Shown one piece after another: positions 15,137 through 23,847 of a stretch of DNA of 64,000 nucleotides (position 1 is its first letter; each line of letters begins with the position of its first letter). Source of the DNA: Saccharothrix sp. ALI-22-I (lineage in GTDB: Bacteria; Actinomycetota; Actinomycetes; Mycobacteriales; Pseudonocardiaceae); NCBI RefSeq assembly GCF_001984175.1, contig NZ_MTQP01000052.1, positions 92,767 through 156,766 on the forward strand, written 5' to 3'. The notes beneath the pieces are model-generated. The model had not been told where the DNA came from, did no database searches, and saw only the letters and a list, made by a program, of their open reading frames with translations. The position numbers and the translations under genes were made by a program.

Positions 15137-18001
15137 TCAGCCCAATAGTACCGAAGGAGTCGGGTCGGCGATCAAGGCGGCGAACGTGTGCCGGTCGGCC
15201 CAGCGTCCCGTTGTCCAGGCCAGAGCGCGCGCCAGCCCTTCGGGGGTGTCGGCGGCGTGCATGACCGACCCCTCCACCCACCACGACACCGAGTGCTCGG
15301 CGTCCTCGGCCGCTACGACCAGGTCGTCGTGCACGATCAGCGAACCGTCCGGCAGGTCCACGCCGAGCAGGTCGCACGCCAGCCGCACCGCGCCCAGCTC
15401 CGACCACACCACCTCGTCGCCCTCGCCGACCACCGTGCCGGACACCTCCTCGGAGGCGAGCGGCAGGGCGAGGAGTTCGGCCAGGTCGGACGCGTTGCCC
15501 GACGCGGCCAGCACCTGGGCGGGCGGCAGCACGCCGAGCAGCCAGGGCAGGTCCAGCACCAGGACGTCGTCCGCCGACTCGGCGGCACCGGTCAGCACCC
15601 GGACGCGGTCCGGTGGTTCGACGCTCACCGAGTCCGCCACCTCGGCCAGCAACGCGTGCACGCGCAGCACCAGGGCGTCGGACAGCTTGCGCGCCGGGTC
15701 ACCCAAGCGGGCCAGCAGGTCGGTGACGTCGTCCTCGTCCACCACGCTCAACGACGTGCGCACACCGGCAGCGGCCAGCACGTGCGGCGGCAGGTCGATC
15801 GGCGGCACCACGTCGTACAGGCCTTCCAGCCCGTCGGCGTCGGGCAGCCGCCACGACCCGAGCGGCACGCCGTCGATGGTCGCGTACCGGGCCAGCCACC
15901 AGCCCGTGTAGCCGTCCGGCTCGGCCACCGCGCGCCACACCACGGGGTCGGCTGCCATCATCGCCAGCGCCTGCGGCCACTTGTCCCGCGCCACCAGGTC
16001 CAGGTCACGGATGCCGAGCACCCGCGTCGGCGGCACGTCGAACGCGTCCCACCAGTAGCCCTCGTCGGCCAGGTCGTGGTCGGGCTCGGTCGGCGAGTCG
16101 TCCTCGACCACGGTGAACCCGTCGATCACGCCGACGTCGGTCAGCACCGAACGCGGCCACTCCTCGGCCACCGACGCGTCCAGCACCCCGAACGGCGCGT
16201 CCGACTCCAGCACCGACAGCAGCGCCGAGTCCGGCAGCACGAGTTCGTCCGCGCGCCGCCACTCGCCGTCCGCCGACGGCAACGCCAGCTCCGCCAGCCA
16301 GGGCCGACCACCGGCCCGCGACACCAGCCGCAGCACGGTCCGCACCAGCTCCGGCCCGTCCAGCGCGGGGTCGTCCAGGCTGCGGTGCACGGCCTCGCGC
16401 ACCGCGTCGGAGTCCAGCAGTTCGGCCGGACCGGCTTCGGTCGCGCCGAGGCGCAGCAGCAGCGGGTGCGCCGCCTCCGGGTGCGCGATCCGCAGACCGG
16501 ACACCGAGAACAGCTCCGAGTCGGTGCCCACGAGCACCCCGCGCGGGCTGCTCACCAGCCGCCCGTCCACCAGCGGCACGGGCAGGCTGCCCATCTCCTC
16601 GCGCGCGGTCGAGTCGACGTCCGCGACGGGCGACAGGGCGTCGTACACCTGGTGCCACCACGACGGGTCGCCGCCGACACCGGCCAGCGCCGCGACTACT
16701 TCGGACACGCCCAGCCGGGGCACTTCCAGTGCCGCCAGCGCCTTCGCGTGCGGCGGCAGCGTCAGCTCGTAGTCGAGCAGGCCGGGGATCACGTCCTCCA
16801 GCAGCTCGACCAGCTCGAACGACGCGAGGTCCAACACCTTCGCGGCGGACGGCGCGGCCCACTCGCCGTCGGCCAGCGGCAGCCACGGGGCCGTCCGCAG
16901 CGCCTGGAGAACCCCGGTCCGCAGCCGGTCGTCCACTTCGGACAAGGGGAACCCGGGCAGCGGCACCAGCGAGGTCCGCTCGATCGCGGGCAGCGACGCG
17001 ACCAGCGCCGGGTACGCCAGCGCGGCCTGCTCCAGCACGAACGACGCCGCCGCGCCCGCCAGCACCCGCCGCCGGGACGGCTCCACCGGCAGGGTCGCGA
17101 TCAACCGCGCGGGCAGGGACAGCTTCTCGTCGGTCGGCGTCGGCGCGTGCAGGACGTCACCGGACAGCGGCTCGTCCATCGGCCACGCCCAGCACACCGA
17201 CCACTGCGGGCGCGACTCCACGCCCGTGACCAGCGACGACGGCAGTTCGCCGCCGACCCGGCGCACCAGCCACCGCTGCGCGCCGGACGGCCCGGTCAGC
17301 ACCACGACACCGTCGGCCTCGGACCGCTCCCACGCGTCCGACCCGACCTCGACGCGCCGCAACCCGGGCAGCGCCAGCAGTAGGTCCGGCACCTGGAGGG
17401 CGAACTCGGCCAGCAACCCGGCCTCGTCCACCTTCAACGGCAGCCGCACCTCGGTGTCGAACCCGTCCGGCAGGTCCGTCTCGTCCGACGGCCACACCAG
17501 CCGCAGCACCGGCACGTCACCGCCGCGGACGGACGCCAGCGACGGCACCGCCTCCCGCGTGCGGGCGGCGGAGAACGCCACCGAGCCGGACCGGGACACC
17601 ACCCGCGGCTCGTCGCTCACCGCCAGCACGGCCGCGAAACCGACACCGAACTGCCCGACCGTGTCCGCGGCCTTCGACGACGCCCGCAGCGAGGCCAGCG
17701 CCGCCACACCGGCCGCGTCCAACGGCGTGCCGGTGTTCGCCGCCCGCAGCTCGCCGTCCACGAGGGACAGTCGCAGCACGCCGGGCGTGTCGCCGGCCGC
17801 GTCGGACGCGTTCTGCGCCAGCTCCACCAGCAGCCGGTCGCGGTAGCCGCCGAGCCTGAGGTCCTCTTCGGCGTTGGCGTCCTCGCGGAACCGCGTGGGC
17901 GATCCGCGCCACGCCGCCAGCACCGACTCGCGCAGCGCCTCGGTGCCGAACGGGTCCGACGCGTCCGACGCGCTGGAAGGGTCCACCGGGTCCGCGCTCA
18001 C
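15137..18001 (-). CDS. Hsp90/sacsin-like GHKL ATPase, large cytosolic protein
   Basis: 954 residues. The N-terminal 200 resemble the Hsp90/sacsin ATP-binding fold: N-box ELAQNASDA (residues 60-68), a G1-like ANTGTPLDAAG near 88-98 in which the usual ATP-contacting Asp is Asn, and GQFGVGF (116-122). The remaining about 750 residues have no domain I recognise and no Hsp90 middle/C-terminal domains. Actinobacterial databases call such proteins 'sacsin N-terminal ATPase-like' or 'molecular chaperone Hsp90'; client and role are unknown. Start GTG 18001 overlaps the DUF3027 stop (GTGA), so the pair is co-translated. Confidence 0.8.
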   Translation of the reverse strand: MSADPVDPSSASDASDPFGTEALRESVLAAWRGSPTRFREDANAEEDLRLGGYRDRLLVELAQNASDAAGDTPGVLRLSLVDGELRAANTGTPLDAAGVAALASLRASSKAADTVGQFGVGFAAVLAVSDEPRVVSRSGSVAFSAARTREAVPSLASVRGGDVPVLRLVWPSDETDLPDGFDTEVRLPLKVDEAGLLAEFALQVPDLLLALPGLRRVEVGSDAWERSEADGVVVLTGPSGAQRWLVRRVGGELPSSLVTGVESRPQWSVCWAWPMDEPLSGDVLHAPTPTDEKLSLPARLIATLPVEPSRRRVLAGAAASFVLEQAALAYPALVASLPAIERTSLVPLPGFPLSEVDDRLRTGVLQALRTAPWLPLADGEWAAPSAAKVLDLASFELVELLEDVIPGLLDYELTLPPHAKALAALEVPRLGVSEVVAALAGVGGDPSWWHQVYDALSPVADVDSTAREEMGSLPVPLVDGRLVSSPRGVLVGTDSELFSVSGLRIAHPEAAHPLLLRLGATEAGPAELLDSDAVREAVHRSLDDPALDGPELVRTVLRLVSRAGGRPWLAELALPSADGEWRRADELVLPDSALLSVLESDAPFGVLDASVAEEWPRSVLTDVGVIDGFTVVEDDSPTEPDHDLADEGYWWDAFDVPPTRVLGIRDLDLVARDKWPQALAMMAADPVVWRAVAEPDGYTGWWLARYATIDGVPLGSWRLPDADGLEGLYDVVPPIDLPPHVLAAAGVRTSLSVVDEDDVTDLLARLGDPARKLSDALVLRVHALLAEVADSVSVEPPDRVRVLTGAAESADDVLVLDLPWLLGVLPPAQVLAASGNASDLAELLALPLASEEVSGTVVGEGDEVVWSELGAVRLACDLLGVDLPDGSLIVHDDLVVAAEDAEHSVSWWVEGSVMHAADTPEGLARALAWTTGRWADRHTFAALIADPTPSVLLG

Positions 18002-18798
18002 TTCCCGCTCTCGTCAGCCGACAGGGCCGACGCGTCACCCGACGGGTTCGCCTCCACGTCCAGCACCGCGTCGTCGTAGACGACCTCGGCGACCGGCACC
18101 AGCGGCCCGCCCTCGACCTCGACCTCGGAGTGCGCGCCGCACCCGTACTCCACGTGCACCACGCGGCCGTCCGCCGGCGTGTACTCGTTCGCGCACACCC
18201 CGAAGGCGGCGCCGAGCGAACCGGCGATGCGCTGGTAGAACCCGCACGTTCCGCAGGTGGCGGGCGCGCTGCGGGCCATCTCGCTGCGCGGCCCGAAGTC
18301 ACCGCCGTGCCAGCGCTGGGCGGCGTCGAGCACGCCCTCGCGGGACAGCACCCGCACCCGGCCCAGGCCGACCTCCAGGGCGACCTCTTCGACCGCCGGG
18401 TCGTCCGAGGCCACGTACCCGGGCGCCAGGCGCGGGTCGTCCTCGGGGGTGGGCAGCAGGTCGCCGACACCGAGGTCCCCGGCGCGGACCCGCTCGTGCC
18501 ACGGCACCCAGTCGGGCGCGACCAGCGCGTCCTCGCCGGGCAGGAGCACGACCTCGCTCACCGACAGCGGCGTGCCCTCGCCCGCGAAGGCGACGGTGAC
18601 GGCCCAGTTCCAGCCGCGGTAGCCCGCGTGCTCGGCCTCGAACAGGTGGGTGGCCGACACCTGGTCCTCGGCCACCGTGCCCACGTGGTCGCCGACGCGG
18701 TCCGCGCCCGCCTCCTCTTGTGCGGCGGCCCGGGCGAGCCGGACTGCCGCGGGATCGGCGAGCGCTGGATTGGGCTGCTGGGTCGGCGTGGCGGTCAC
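17998..18798 (-). CDS. DUF3027 protein with Cys-rich motif
   Basis: 266 residues from GTG 18798 (VTATPTQQPNPALAD). Recognised as DUF3027: N-terminal EEAGADRVGDHVG, then HLFEAEHAGYRGWNWAVTV, and a C-terminal part with CGTCGFYQRIAGSLGAAFGVCANEY and YGCGAHSEVEVEGGP, where CxxC plus two further Cys could bind zinc. Actinobacteria-specific, function unknown; Rv0877 in M. tuberculosis by recollection. The frame extends upstream to 18975 through the 50-bp repeats, which is not coding. Coupled to the Hsp90-like gene by a 4-base overlap, suggesting a shared task. Confidence 0.82.
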   Translation of the reverse strand: MTATPTQQPNPALADPAAVRLARAAAQEEAGADRVGDHVGTVAEDQVSATHLFEAEHAGYRGWNWAVTVAFAGEGTPLSVSEVVLLPGEDALVAPDWVPWHERVRAGDLGVGDLLPTPEDDPRLAPGYVASDDPAVEEVALEVGLGRVRVLSREGVLDAAQRWHGGDFGPRSEMARSAPATCGTCGFYQRIAGSLGAAFGVCANEYTPADGRVVHVEYGCGAHSEVEVEGGPLVPVAEVVYDDAVLDVEANPSGDASALSADESGK

Positions 18799-18804
18799 AG
18801 GTGA

Positions 18805-18907
18805 ATTGTGCCGCACGGCTTCGCGGCGCCGCGCACACGTGCCACCCTTTCGGATGGATTGTGCCGCACGGCTTCGCGGCGCCGCGCACACGTGCCACCC
18901 TTTCGGA
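18805..18907. repeat. Perfect 50-bp direct repeat in a divergent promoter region
   Basis: Bases 18805-18854 and 18858-18907 are identical (50 of 50) with a 53-base period. Each unit starts ATTGTGCCGCACGGC, contains the self-complementary GCGGCGCCGC and ends CACCCTTTCGGA. The second copy ends one base before the GTG of the cyclotransferase gene and the first starts seven bases from the DUF3027 start, so both genes' promoters must lie inside it. Confidence 0.95.
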
Positions 18908-18908
18908 C

Positions 18909-19685
18909 GTGCGATGGCTCCTGATGGCAGTGCTCTTCGTCCTGTCGGCGGCTTGCGCGACCCCGCCCGACCCACCGGCGGCGGCGGCGTCGCCGGCCGG
19001 CCCGACGCGGGTCGAAGTGCTCGGCACGGTGCCCCACGATCCCGAGGCGTTCACCCAGGGGTTGGAGCTGGTGGACGGCGTGCTGTACGAGGGCACGGGC
19101 CTGGAGGGGCAGTCGTCACTGCGCCGGGTGAACCCGCGGACGGGCGAGGTGGAGCGACGCGTCGACCTGCCGGACTCGCTGTTCGGCGAGGGCATCACGG
19201 TGGTCGGCGACCGGATCTGGCAGATCACCTGGCGGAACGGCGTGGCCATGGAGCGGGACCGGACCACGCTCGAAGAAGTGAGGCGCGTCACCTATGAGGG
19301 TGAAGGCTGGGGGCTGTGCCATGACGGCGACCGGCTGGTGATGAGCGACGGGTCGGACCGGCTGACGTTCCGCGACCCGGAGTCGTTCGCCGAGACCGGC
19401 ACGGTGGCCGTGCGCCGCGGCGGGCAGCCGGTCACCCGCCTGAACGAGCTGGAGTGCGTCGGCGGCCAGGTGTGGGCGAACGTCTGGCAGACCGACAAGG
19501 TGGTGCGCATCGACCCCACCAACGGCAAGGTCACCGACACCGTCGACCTGAGCGGGGTCCGGCCGGCCGACGTGCCGAAGAGCGACGTGCTCAACGGCAT
19601 CGCCGCCGTGCCGGGCACCGACGAGTTCCTGGTCACCGGCAAGAACTGGCCGACGATGTTCCGGGTCAGGTTCACCGGGGGGTGA
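18909..19685 (+). CDS. Lipoprotein glutaminyl-peptide cyclotransferase (glutamine cyclotransferase family)
   Basis: 258 residues from GTG 18909. Signal peptide VRWLLMAVLFVLSAAC with lipobox Cys16, then a Pro/Ala linker and a five-bladed propeller of the PF05096 type: VPHDPEAFTQGLELVDG, LYEGTGLEGQSSLRRV, GEGITVVGDRIWQITW, NELECVGGQVWANVW and VLNGIAAVPGT are its conserved blade motifs. The enzyme converts N-terminal Gln to pyroglutamate on secreted peptides, here presumably at the outer membrane face. An ATG at 18924 is an alternative start. It begins directly after the 50-bp repeat. Confidence 0.88.
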   Translation: MRWLLMAVLFVLSAACATPPDPPAAAASPAGPTRVEVLGTVPHDPEAFTQGLELVDGVLYEGTGLEGQSSLRRVNPRTGEVERRVDLPDSLFGEGITVVGDRIWQITWRNGVAMERDRTTLEEVRRVTYEGEGWGLCHDGDRLVMSDGSDRLTFRDPESFAETGTVAVRRGGQPVTRLNELECVGGQVWANVWQTDKVVRIDPTNGKVTDTVDLSGVRPADVPKSDVLNGIAAVPGTDEFLVTGKNWPTMFRVRFTGG

Positions 19686-19746
19686 GCCTCCGGGTGGCAG
19701 CGGCAATCTGTGGGACAGCCCGCACCTGGTGAGGCAGGATTGGGGC

Positions 19747-21318
19747 GTGACACCCCCTCGGCCGGAAGACCAGTCGCGGCGGTACCCGTGGGAGGACGAC
19801 GAGTACAAGCCGCGCACCCGGCCGTACCCGACACCGGGACCACCGCCGCCCCCTCCGCCGCACGGTGAGCCGCCACCACCGCCACCGCCCCGGACCCCCT
19901 GGAACCAGTCGCGTGACGACCGCGAGTCCGCGCGCTTCACGCCACGGCCGGGCGAGGACAAGCCGACCGTGCCGACGCTGCCGAAGAAGCTCACCGTCAC
20001 CCGGGTCATGTGGTTCCGGGCCAAGCAGCTCAGCAGCCAGGCGCTGGCCACGTTCCGCAAGGCCGCGCACGCCGACGGCGCCAAGCAGTCCGGCCTGTCG
20101 TCGCTGACCTACGCGGTGATGCTGAACTACGCGGCCGACGCGGCGATGGCGGTCGCGCTGGCCAACACCCTGTTCTTCTCCGCCGCCGCGGGCGAGAGCC
20201 GCGGCAAGGTCGCGCTCTACCTGCTGATCACGGTGGCGCCGTTCGCGCTGGTCGCGCCGGTCATCGGCCCGGCGCTGGACCGCATCCAGCACGGCAGGCG
20301 GGTGGCGTTGGCCGCGTCCTGCGTGCTGCGGATCTTCCTGTCCATCGTGATGGCGCTGAACTTCGACAACTGGGGCCTGTACCCGGCGGCCCTGGGCAGC
20401 ATGGTGCTGTCCAAGTCGTTCATGGTGCTCAAGGCCGCGATCACACCGCGCGTGCTGCCGCGGGACATCACGCTGTCCAAGACCAACGCCCGGATGACGG
20501 TGTTCGGCCTGGTCGCGGGCGGTGTGTTCGGCGCGGTCGCGGCCGGGTTCGCGAACCTGTTCGGCTCGCCCGGCGCGCTGTGGTGCACGGCCGTGCTGTG
20601 CCTGGCCAACGCGTACTACTGCCTGCGCATCCCGTCGTGGGTGGAGGTCACCGAGGGCGAGGTGCCCGCGTCGCTGCGGGCGACGCCGAAGCCGAAGCGG
20701 CAGCCGTTGGGGCGCACGGTCGTGGTGGCGCTGTGGGGCAACGGTTCGATCCGGATGCTGACCGGGTTCCTGATGCTGTTCGCCGCGTTCGTGGTGCGCG
20801 CCCAGACCGAGGGTGACGCGTTCATGCAGTTGCTGCTGCTGGGCGTGATCGCGGCGGCGGCCGGCATCGGCAGCTTCCTCGGCAACGCGGTGGGCGCGCG
20901 GCTGCACTTCGGCGCGCCCGACCAGGTGGTCATCGGCTGCCTGATCGCGACGCTGGCGTCGACGGTGCTGGCGGCCGTGCTGTCGGGGCTGGTGACGGCG
21001 GCGGTGGTCGGCCTGGTCGGCGCGACCGCGAGTTCGCTGGCCAAGGTGTCGCTGGACGCAGTCATCCAGGACGACGTGCCGGACGAGTCGCGGGCGTCCG
21101 CGTTCGGGCGGTCGGAGACGATCCTCCAGCTCGGCTGGGTGTTCGGCGGGACGCTGGGCGTGCTGCTGCCGACCGAGTACTGGGTCGGGTTCACCGTGCT
21201 GTCGGTGCTGCTCGCGGTGGGGTTGGCGCAGACGATCCAGACCCGGCGCGGGGCGACGCTGATCCCGGGGCTGGGCGGCGACCGGCCGTTGCGGGCCGCT
21301 CCCGTCTTCCCCCGGTAG
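19747..21318 (+). CDS. MFS transporter with proline-rich N-terminus
   Basis: 523 residues. The first about 75 are cytosolic and Pro/Arg-rich with poly-Pro runs, followed by about 12 membrane helices (SLTYAVMLNYAADAAMAVAL onward). It matches the actinobacterial MFS group around Rv0876c (recollection); substrate unknown. GTG 19747 (VTPPRPEDQSRR) is chosen; upstream codons have no ribosome site. The C-terminal stop region CCCCGGTAGTGAAT is duplicated 31 bases downstream with a small hairpin between. Confidence 0.83.
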   Translation: MTPPRPEDQSRRYPWEDDEYKPRTRPYPTPGPPPPPPPHGEPPPPPPPRTPWNQSRDDRESARFTPRPGEDKPTVPTLPKKLTVTRVMWFRAKQLSSQALATFRKAAHADGAKQSGLSSLTYAVMLNYAADAAMAVALANTLFFSAAAGESRGKVALYLLITVAPFALVAPVIGPALDRIQHGRRVALAASCVLRIFLSIVMALNFDNWGLYPAALGSMVLSKSFMVLKAAITPRVLPRDITLSKTNARMTVFGLVAGGVFGAVAAGFANLFGSPGALWCTAVLCLANAYYCLRIPSWVEVTEGEVPASLRATPKPKRQPLGRTVVVALWGNGSIRMLTGFLMLFAAFVVRAQTEGDAFMQLLLLGVIAAAAGIGSFLGNAVGARLHFGAPDQVVIGCLIATLASTVLAAVLSGLVTAAVVGLVGATASSLAKVSLDAVIQDDVPDESRASAFGRSETILQLGWVFGGTLGVLLPTEYWVGFTVLSVLLAVGLAQTIQTRRGATLIPGLGGDRPLRAAPVFPR

Positions 21319-21388
21319 TGAATCCCTGGCAGGGAATTCCCCGGTAGTGAATTCCGTCGGCGGTGAACTCCCCCGGGAAGGCACCACG

Positions 21389-21394
21389 TAGGCT
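21389..21394 (+). promoter_or_regulatory. Extended -10 TAGGCT for leaderless DUF2771 mRNA
   Basis: TAGGCT ends eight bases before the GTG at 21403, the spacing expected if transcription starts at or next to the start codon. No Shine-Dalgarno sequence lies between. No clear -35. Confidence 0.5.
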
Positions 21395-21402
21395 CGGCTG
21401 CC

Positions 21403-21876
21403 GTGCGCCGAGTCCTGCTCCCCCTGTTGCTGCTGGTCCTGGTCGGTTGTGCGGCCCCCGTGGACCCCGAGGTGACGTTCTACGCCGACGGGAAGGCGAT
21501 CAACGTCAAGCCGTCCCAGTACTGCGACCTCCAGTCGGAGAACTGCGAGGTGGACGCCGCCGCCGTCGGCGTGCTGCGGGTGCGTCCGGGCAGGCCGGTG
21601 CAGATCTCCGTGCCGGGCGAGCTGGCCGAGACCGCGTGGTCGGTGAAGTTCACCTACCGCAACGGGCGCGGCGAGCCGCAGGAGCCGTTGCGCAGCAAGC
21701 TGTTCACCTCACGCGACCCCAAGTACGCGTACACGCTCGTGCTGCCGAACCCCGACGACCAGTTGGAGAGCGTCGAGGTCCAGCAGTACGGCGCGCGCAT
21801 CGAGACCAGCACCACGGGCGCGTTCGACTTCGTCGCCCGTGGCACCTGGGTGTTGTCCGTGGACGATCGCGGCTGA
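21403..21876 (+). CDS. DUF2771 lipoprotein
   Basis: 157 residues: MRRVLLPLLLLVLVGC gives a lipoprotein signal with lipobox Cys16, followed by a small beta-rich domain (VTFYADGKAINVKPSQYCDLQSENCEVD; a Cys pair could form a disulphide; SVPGELAETAWSVKFTY). This is the DUF2771 pattern; probable M. tuberculosis counterpart Rv0875c by recollection. Anchored outside the membrane, function unknown. GTG start without ribosome site but with a TAGGCT -10 just upstream. It follows the MFS gene in the same order as in mycobacteria. Confidence 0.82.
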   Translation: MRRVLLPLLLLVLVGCAAPVDPEVTFYADGKAINVKPSQYCDLQSENCEVDAAAVGVLRVRPGRPVQISVPGELAETAWSVKFTYRNGRGEPQEPLRSKLFTSRDPKYAYTLVLPNPDDQLESVEVQQYGARIETSTTGAFDFVARGTWVLSVDDRG

Positions 21877-21916
21877 AATCGCAGCTGACGACGATCGCGG
21901 CTGATCTGCGGCTGGT

Positions 21917-22312
21917 TTACGGGTCGAGCTCCCGCGCCACCGCGCGGACCACGTCGGCGATCAGCTTGGTGTTCTTCCGCTCCGGGTAGCGGCCTCGGCG
22001 CAGCTCGGGCTGCACCTTCATCTCCAGCAGCTTGATCATGTCCTCGATCAGGCCGTGCAGCTCCTCCGCCGGCCGGCGGCGGGCCTCCGCGACCGAGGGC
22101 GCCGGGTCGATCAGGCGCACCGAGAGCGCCTGTGGACCGCGCCTGCCCTCGGCCATGCCGAACTCGATCCGCTGACCGGCTTTGAGGCCCTCGACACCCG
22201 GAGGCAGCGCGGATTTCCGCACGTATACGTCTTCGCCACCGTCCTGTGTGACGAAGCCGAAGCCCTTCTCCGAGTCGTACCACTTGACCTTGCCGGTCGG
22301 CACCGCGCTCAC
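21917..22312 (-). CDS. Cold-shock-domain protein with C-terminal extension (CspB-like)
   Basis: 131 residues. The N-terminal 65 are a cold-shock domain with RNP1 KGFGFVTQ and RNP2-like [10 protein letters not shown], binding single-stranded RNA/DNA. The C-terminal half ([34 protein letters not shown]) is a helical extension found in the actinobacterial CspB/Rv0871 type. Start GTG 22312 with AAGGA four bases upstream; TTG 22315 is also in frame. Convergent with DUF2771, 40 bases apart. Confidence 0.92.
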   Translation of the reverse strand: MSAVPTGKVKWYDSEKGFGFVTQDGGEDVYVRKSALPPGVEGLKAGQRIEFGMAEGRRGPQALSVRLIDPAPSVAEARRRPAEELHGLIEDMIKLLEMKVQPELRRGRYPERKNTKLIADVVRAVARELDP

Positions 22313-22429
22313 CAATCCTTAAGCAATCACACGACGAACGCGCCTTGGGCGTGCCCAAGGCGCGTCCTTCCAGAGTATCCAGAACACCGCCACCGGGGCA
22401 CCTCCGATCGCGCGACTACGATCAGCCGC

Positions 22430-22621
22430 ATGTCGACCTCGAAGCTGATGCCGCCGGCGGTGGCGTTGTTCGCGCTCGGCGTGGTGGCCATTGTCGCGCT
22501 GTTCGTCGCGGGCGAACGCGGCCTCCCCGCCTGGGTGTTCGCCATGGGTTGGCTGCTCGCGCCCGCAGGTCTGGCGCTCGGCGTGTTCAGCGTGGTGAAG
22601 GGGTCCCGGCCCCGGCGGTGA
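22430..22621 (+). CDS. Small two-helix membrane protein
   Basis: 63 residues almost filled by two hydrophobic helices (VALFALGVVAIVALFVAG and WVFAMGWLLAPAGLALGVFSVV) and ending KGSRPRR, so the tail should be cytosolic. No family recognised. TACGAT at 22417-22422 ends seven bases before the ATG, suggesting a leaderless transcript. Its 3' end overlaps the convergent HAD gene by 35 bases. Confidence 0.7.
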   Translation: MSTSKLMPPAVALFALGVVAIVALFVAGERGLPAWVFAMGWLLAPAGLALGVFSVVKGSRPRR

Positions 22622-23240
22622 GCCGGTCCGCGTTCGCCCGCAGCCAGTCCGGGAACGCGATCAGGTCCGGCAGCACCACGTCCGCGCCCTCTTCGGCCAG
22701 CTCTTCCGCGCTGCACGGCCCGCTGACCACAGCGACGGACACCGCCCCGGCGGCCTTCGCGCCCCGCACGTCACCCACGTGGTCGCCCACGTACACCGCC
22801 GCGTCGTGCGCCTTCAACGCCTCCGCCTTGCCGGTGGACCACAGCTCGCCGAACAGGTGGTCGACCTCCCAGTCGAACGCGGCCAGGTGCAGCGCCGCGT
22901 TGGCCCGGTACTTGCCGGTGACCACGATCGTCGTCCCGCCCAGCTCACGCACCACCGCAAGCGCTTGCGCCGCGCCCGGCAGGGCGACGGTGGCCGGGAT
23001 GACGACCTCCGGGTACAGCGCGCGGAACCGGGTGATCAGGTCCGGGATGTCGGCCTCGGCCACGCCGAAATCGCGGTAGATCATGTCCAGCGGCGGGCCC
23101 AGGTTCGCCGCGAAGTGCGCCCCGTCGAGCGGGTAGCCGCTCTCCGCCGCCACCGCGTCCATCACCGCCGCCATGCCGGGCCGGGGGTCGATCAGGGTCA
23201 TGTCGAGGTCGAATCCCACGGTCAGCGGCACGAATCGCAC
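22587..23240 (-). CDS. HAD-family phosphatase
   Basis: 217 residues with the full HAD set: FDLDMTLID (nucleophile Asp in DxD), VVTGK for motif II, and YVGDHVGDVRGAKAAG for motif IV, with a helical cap between. Similar in outline to phosphoglycolate phosphatase or other small-molecule phosphatases; substrate not predictable. GTG 23240 starts the conserved region and leaves 27 bases to the divergent TetR gene; upstream codons are antisense to it. The 3' end overlaps the convergent small membrane-protein gene. Confidence 0.85.
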   Translation of the reverse strand: MRFVPLTVGFDLDMTLIDPRPGMAAVMDAVAAESGYPLDGAHFAANLGPPLDMIYRDFGVAEADIPDLITRFRALYPEVVIPATVALPGAAQALAVVRELGGTTIVVTGKYRANAALHLAAFDWEVDHLFGELWSTGKAEALKAHDAAVYVGDHVGDVRGAKAAGAVSVAVVSGPCSAEELAEEGADVVLPDLIAFPDWLRANADRLTAGAGTPSPR

Positions 23241-23267
23241 TTTAGGGGCTGTGCCAAGCTTTGCGCC

Positions 23268-23828
23268 GTGACGGAACTCACCCGGGCCCTGCTCGACGCG
23301 GCCGCGGAGTTGCTGGCGGCGCACGGCTCCCGCGGCCTGCGGATGGCCGAGGTCGCCGCCAAGGTGGGCGTGAGCAGGCAGACCGTCTACAACGAGTTCG
23401 GCAACAAGGAACGGCTCGTGCAGGCCGTGGCGCTGCACAAGACGGCCGAGTTCGTGGACGGCATCCGCGCGCGACTGCTCGACACGCCCGACCCGCTGGA
23501 GGGGTTGCGGTTGGGCATCGGGTTCGCGTTCGACCTGGCTGAGGTGGACGTGCTGGTCAAGTCCATCCTCGGCGGGACGAACGCCGAGGACCTGCTGCCG
23601 CTGCTGACCACCAGGGGACGGCCGGTGCTGACGCTGGCCACCTCGGTGTTCGTCCAGCACATCCGCCGGCACTGGCCCGCGGTGCCCGACGCCAGGGTGC
23701 ACCTGATCGCGGAGACGATCGTGCGGGTGGCGTTGAGCCACCTGCTGACGCCGAGCAGCCGGCGGGTCGAGGCGGTGGTGGGTGTGACGGAGGCGCTGTT
23801 ACGGGGGCCTGACGGTGTCGCGGGGTGA
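23268..23828 (+). CDS. TetR-family transcriptional regulator
   Basis: 186 residues, N-terminal HTH: ALLDAAAELLAAHGSRGLRMAEVAAKVGVSRQTVYNEFGNKERL, the canonical TetR pattern, then a helical ligand domain. GTG 23268 is the family-length start. Divergent from the HAD phosphatase with a 27-base gap, so it may control that gene and itself; ligand unknown. Confidence 0.88.
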   Translation: MTELTRALLDAAAELLAAHGSRGLRMAEVAAKVGVSRQTVYNEFGNKERLVQAVALHKTAEFVDGIRARLLDTPDPLEGLRLGIGFAFDLAEVDVLVKSILGGTNAEDLLPLLTTRGRPVLTLATSVFVQHIRRHWPAVPDARVHLIAETIVRVALSHLLTPSSRRVEAVVGVTEALLRGPDGVAG

Positions 23829-23847
23829 CGGCTTCAGACGGGTCTGG

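Noticed and set aside
18799..18975. N-terminal extension of the DUF3027 protein (59 residues)
   Set aside because: The extension is the translation of the 50-bp direct repeat and antisense cyclotransferase codons; GTG 18798 gives the family-sized protein.
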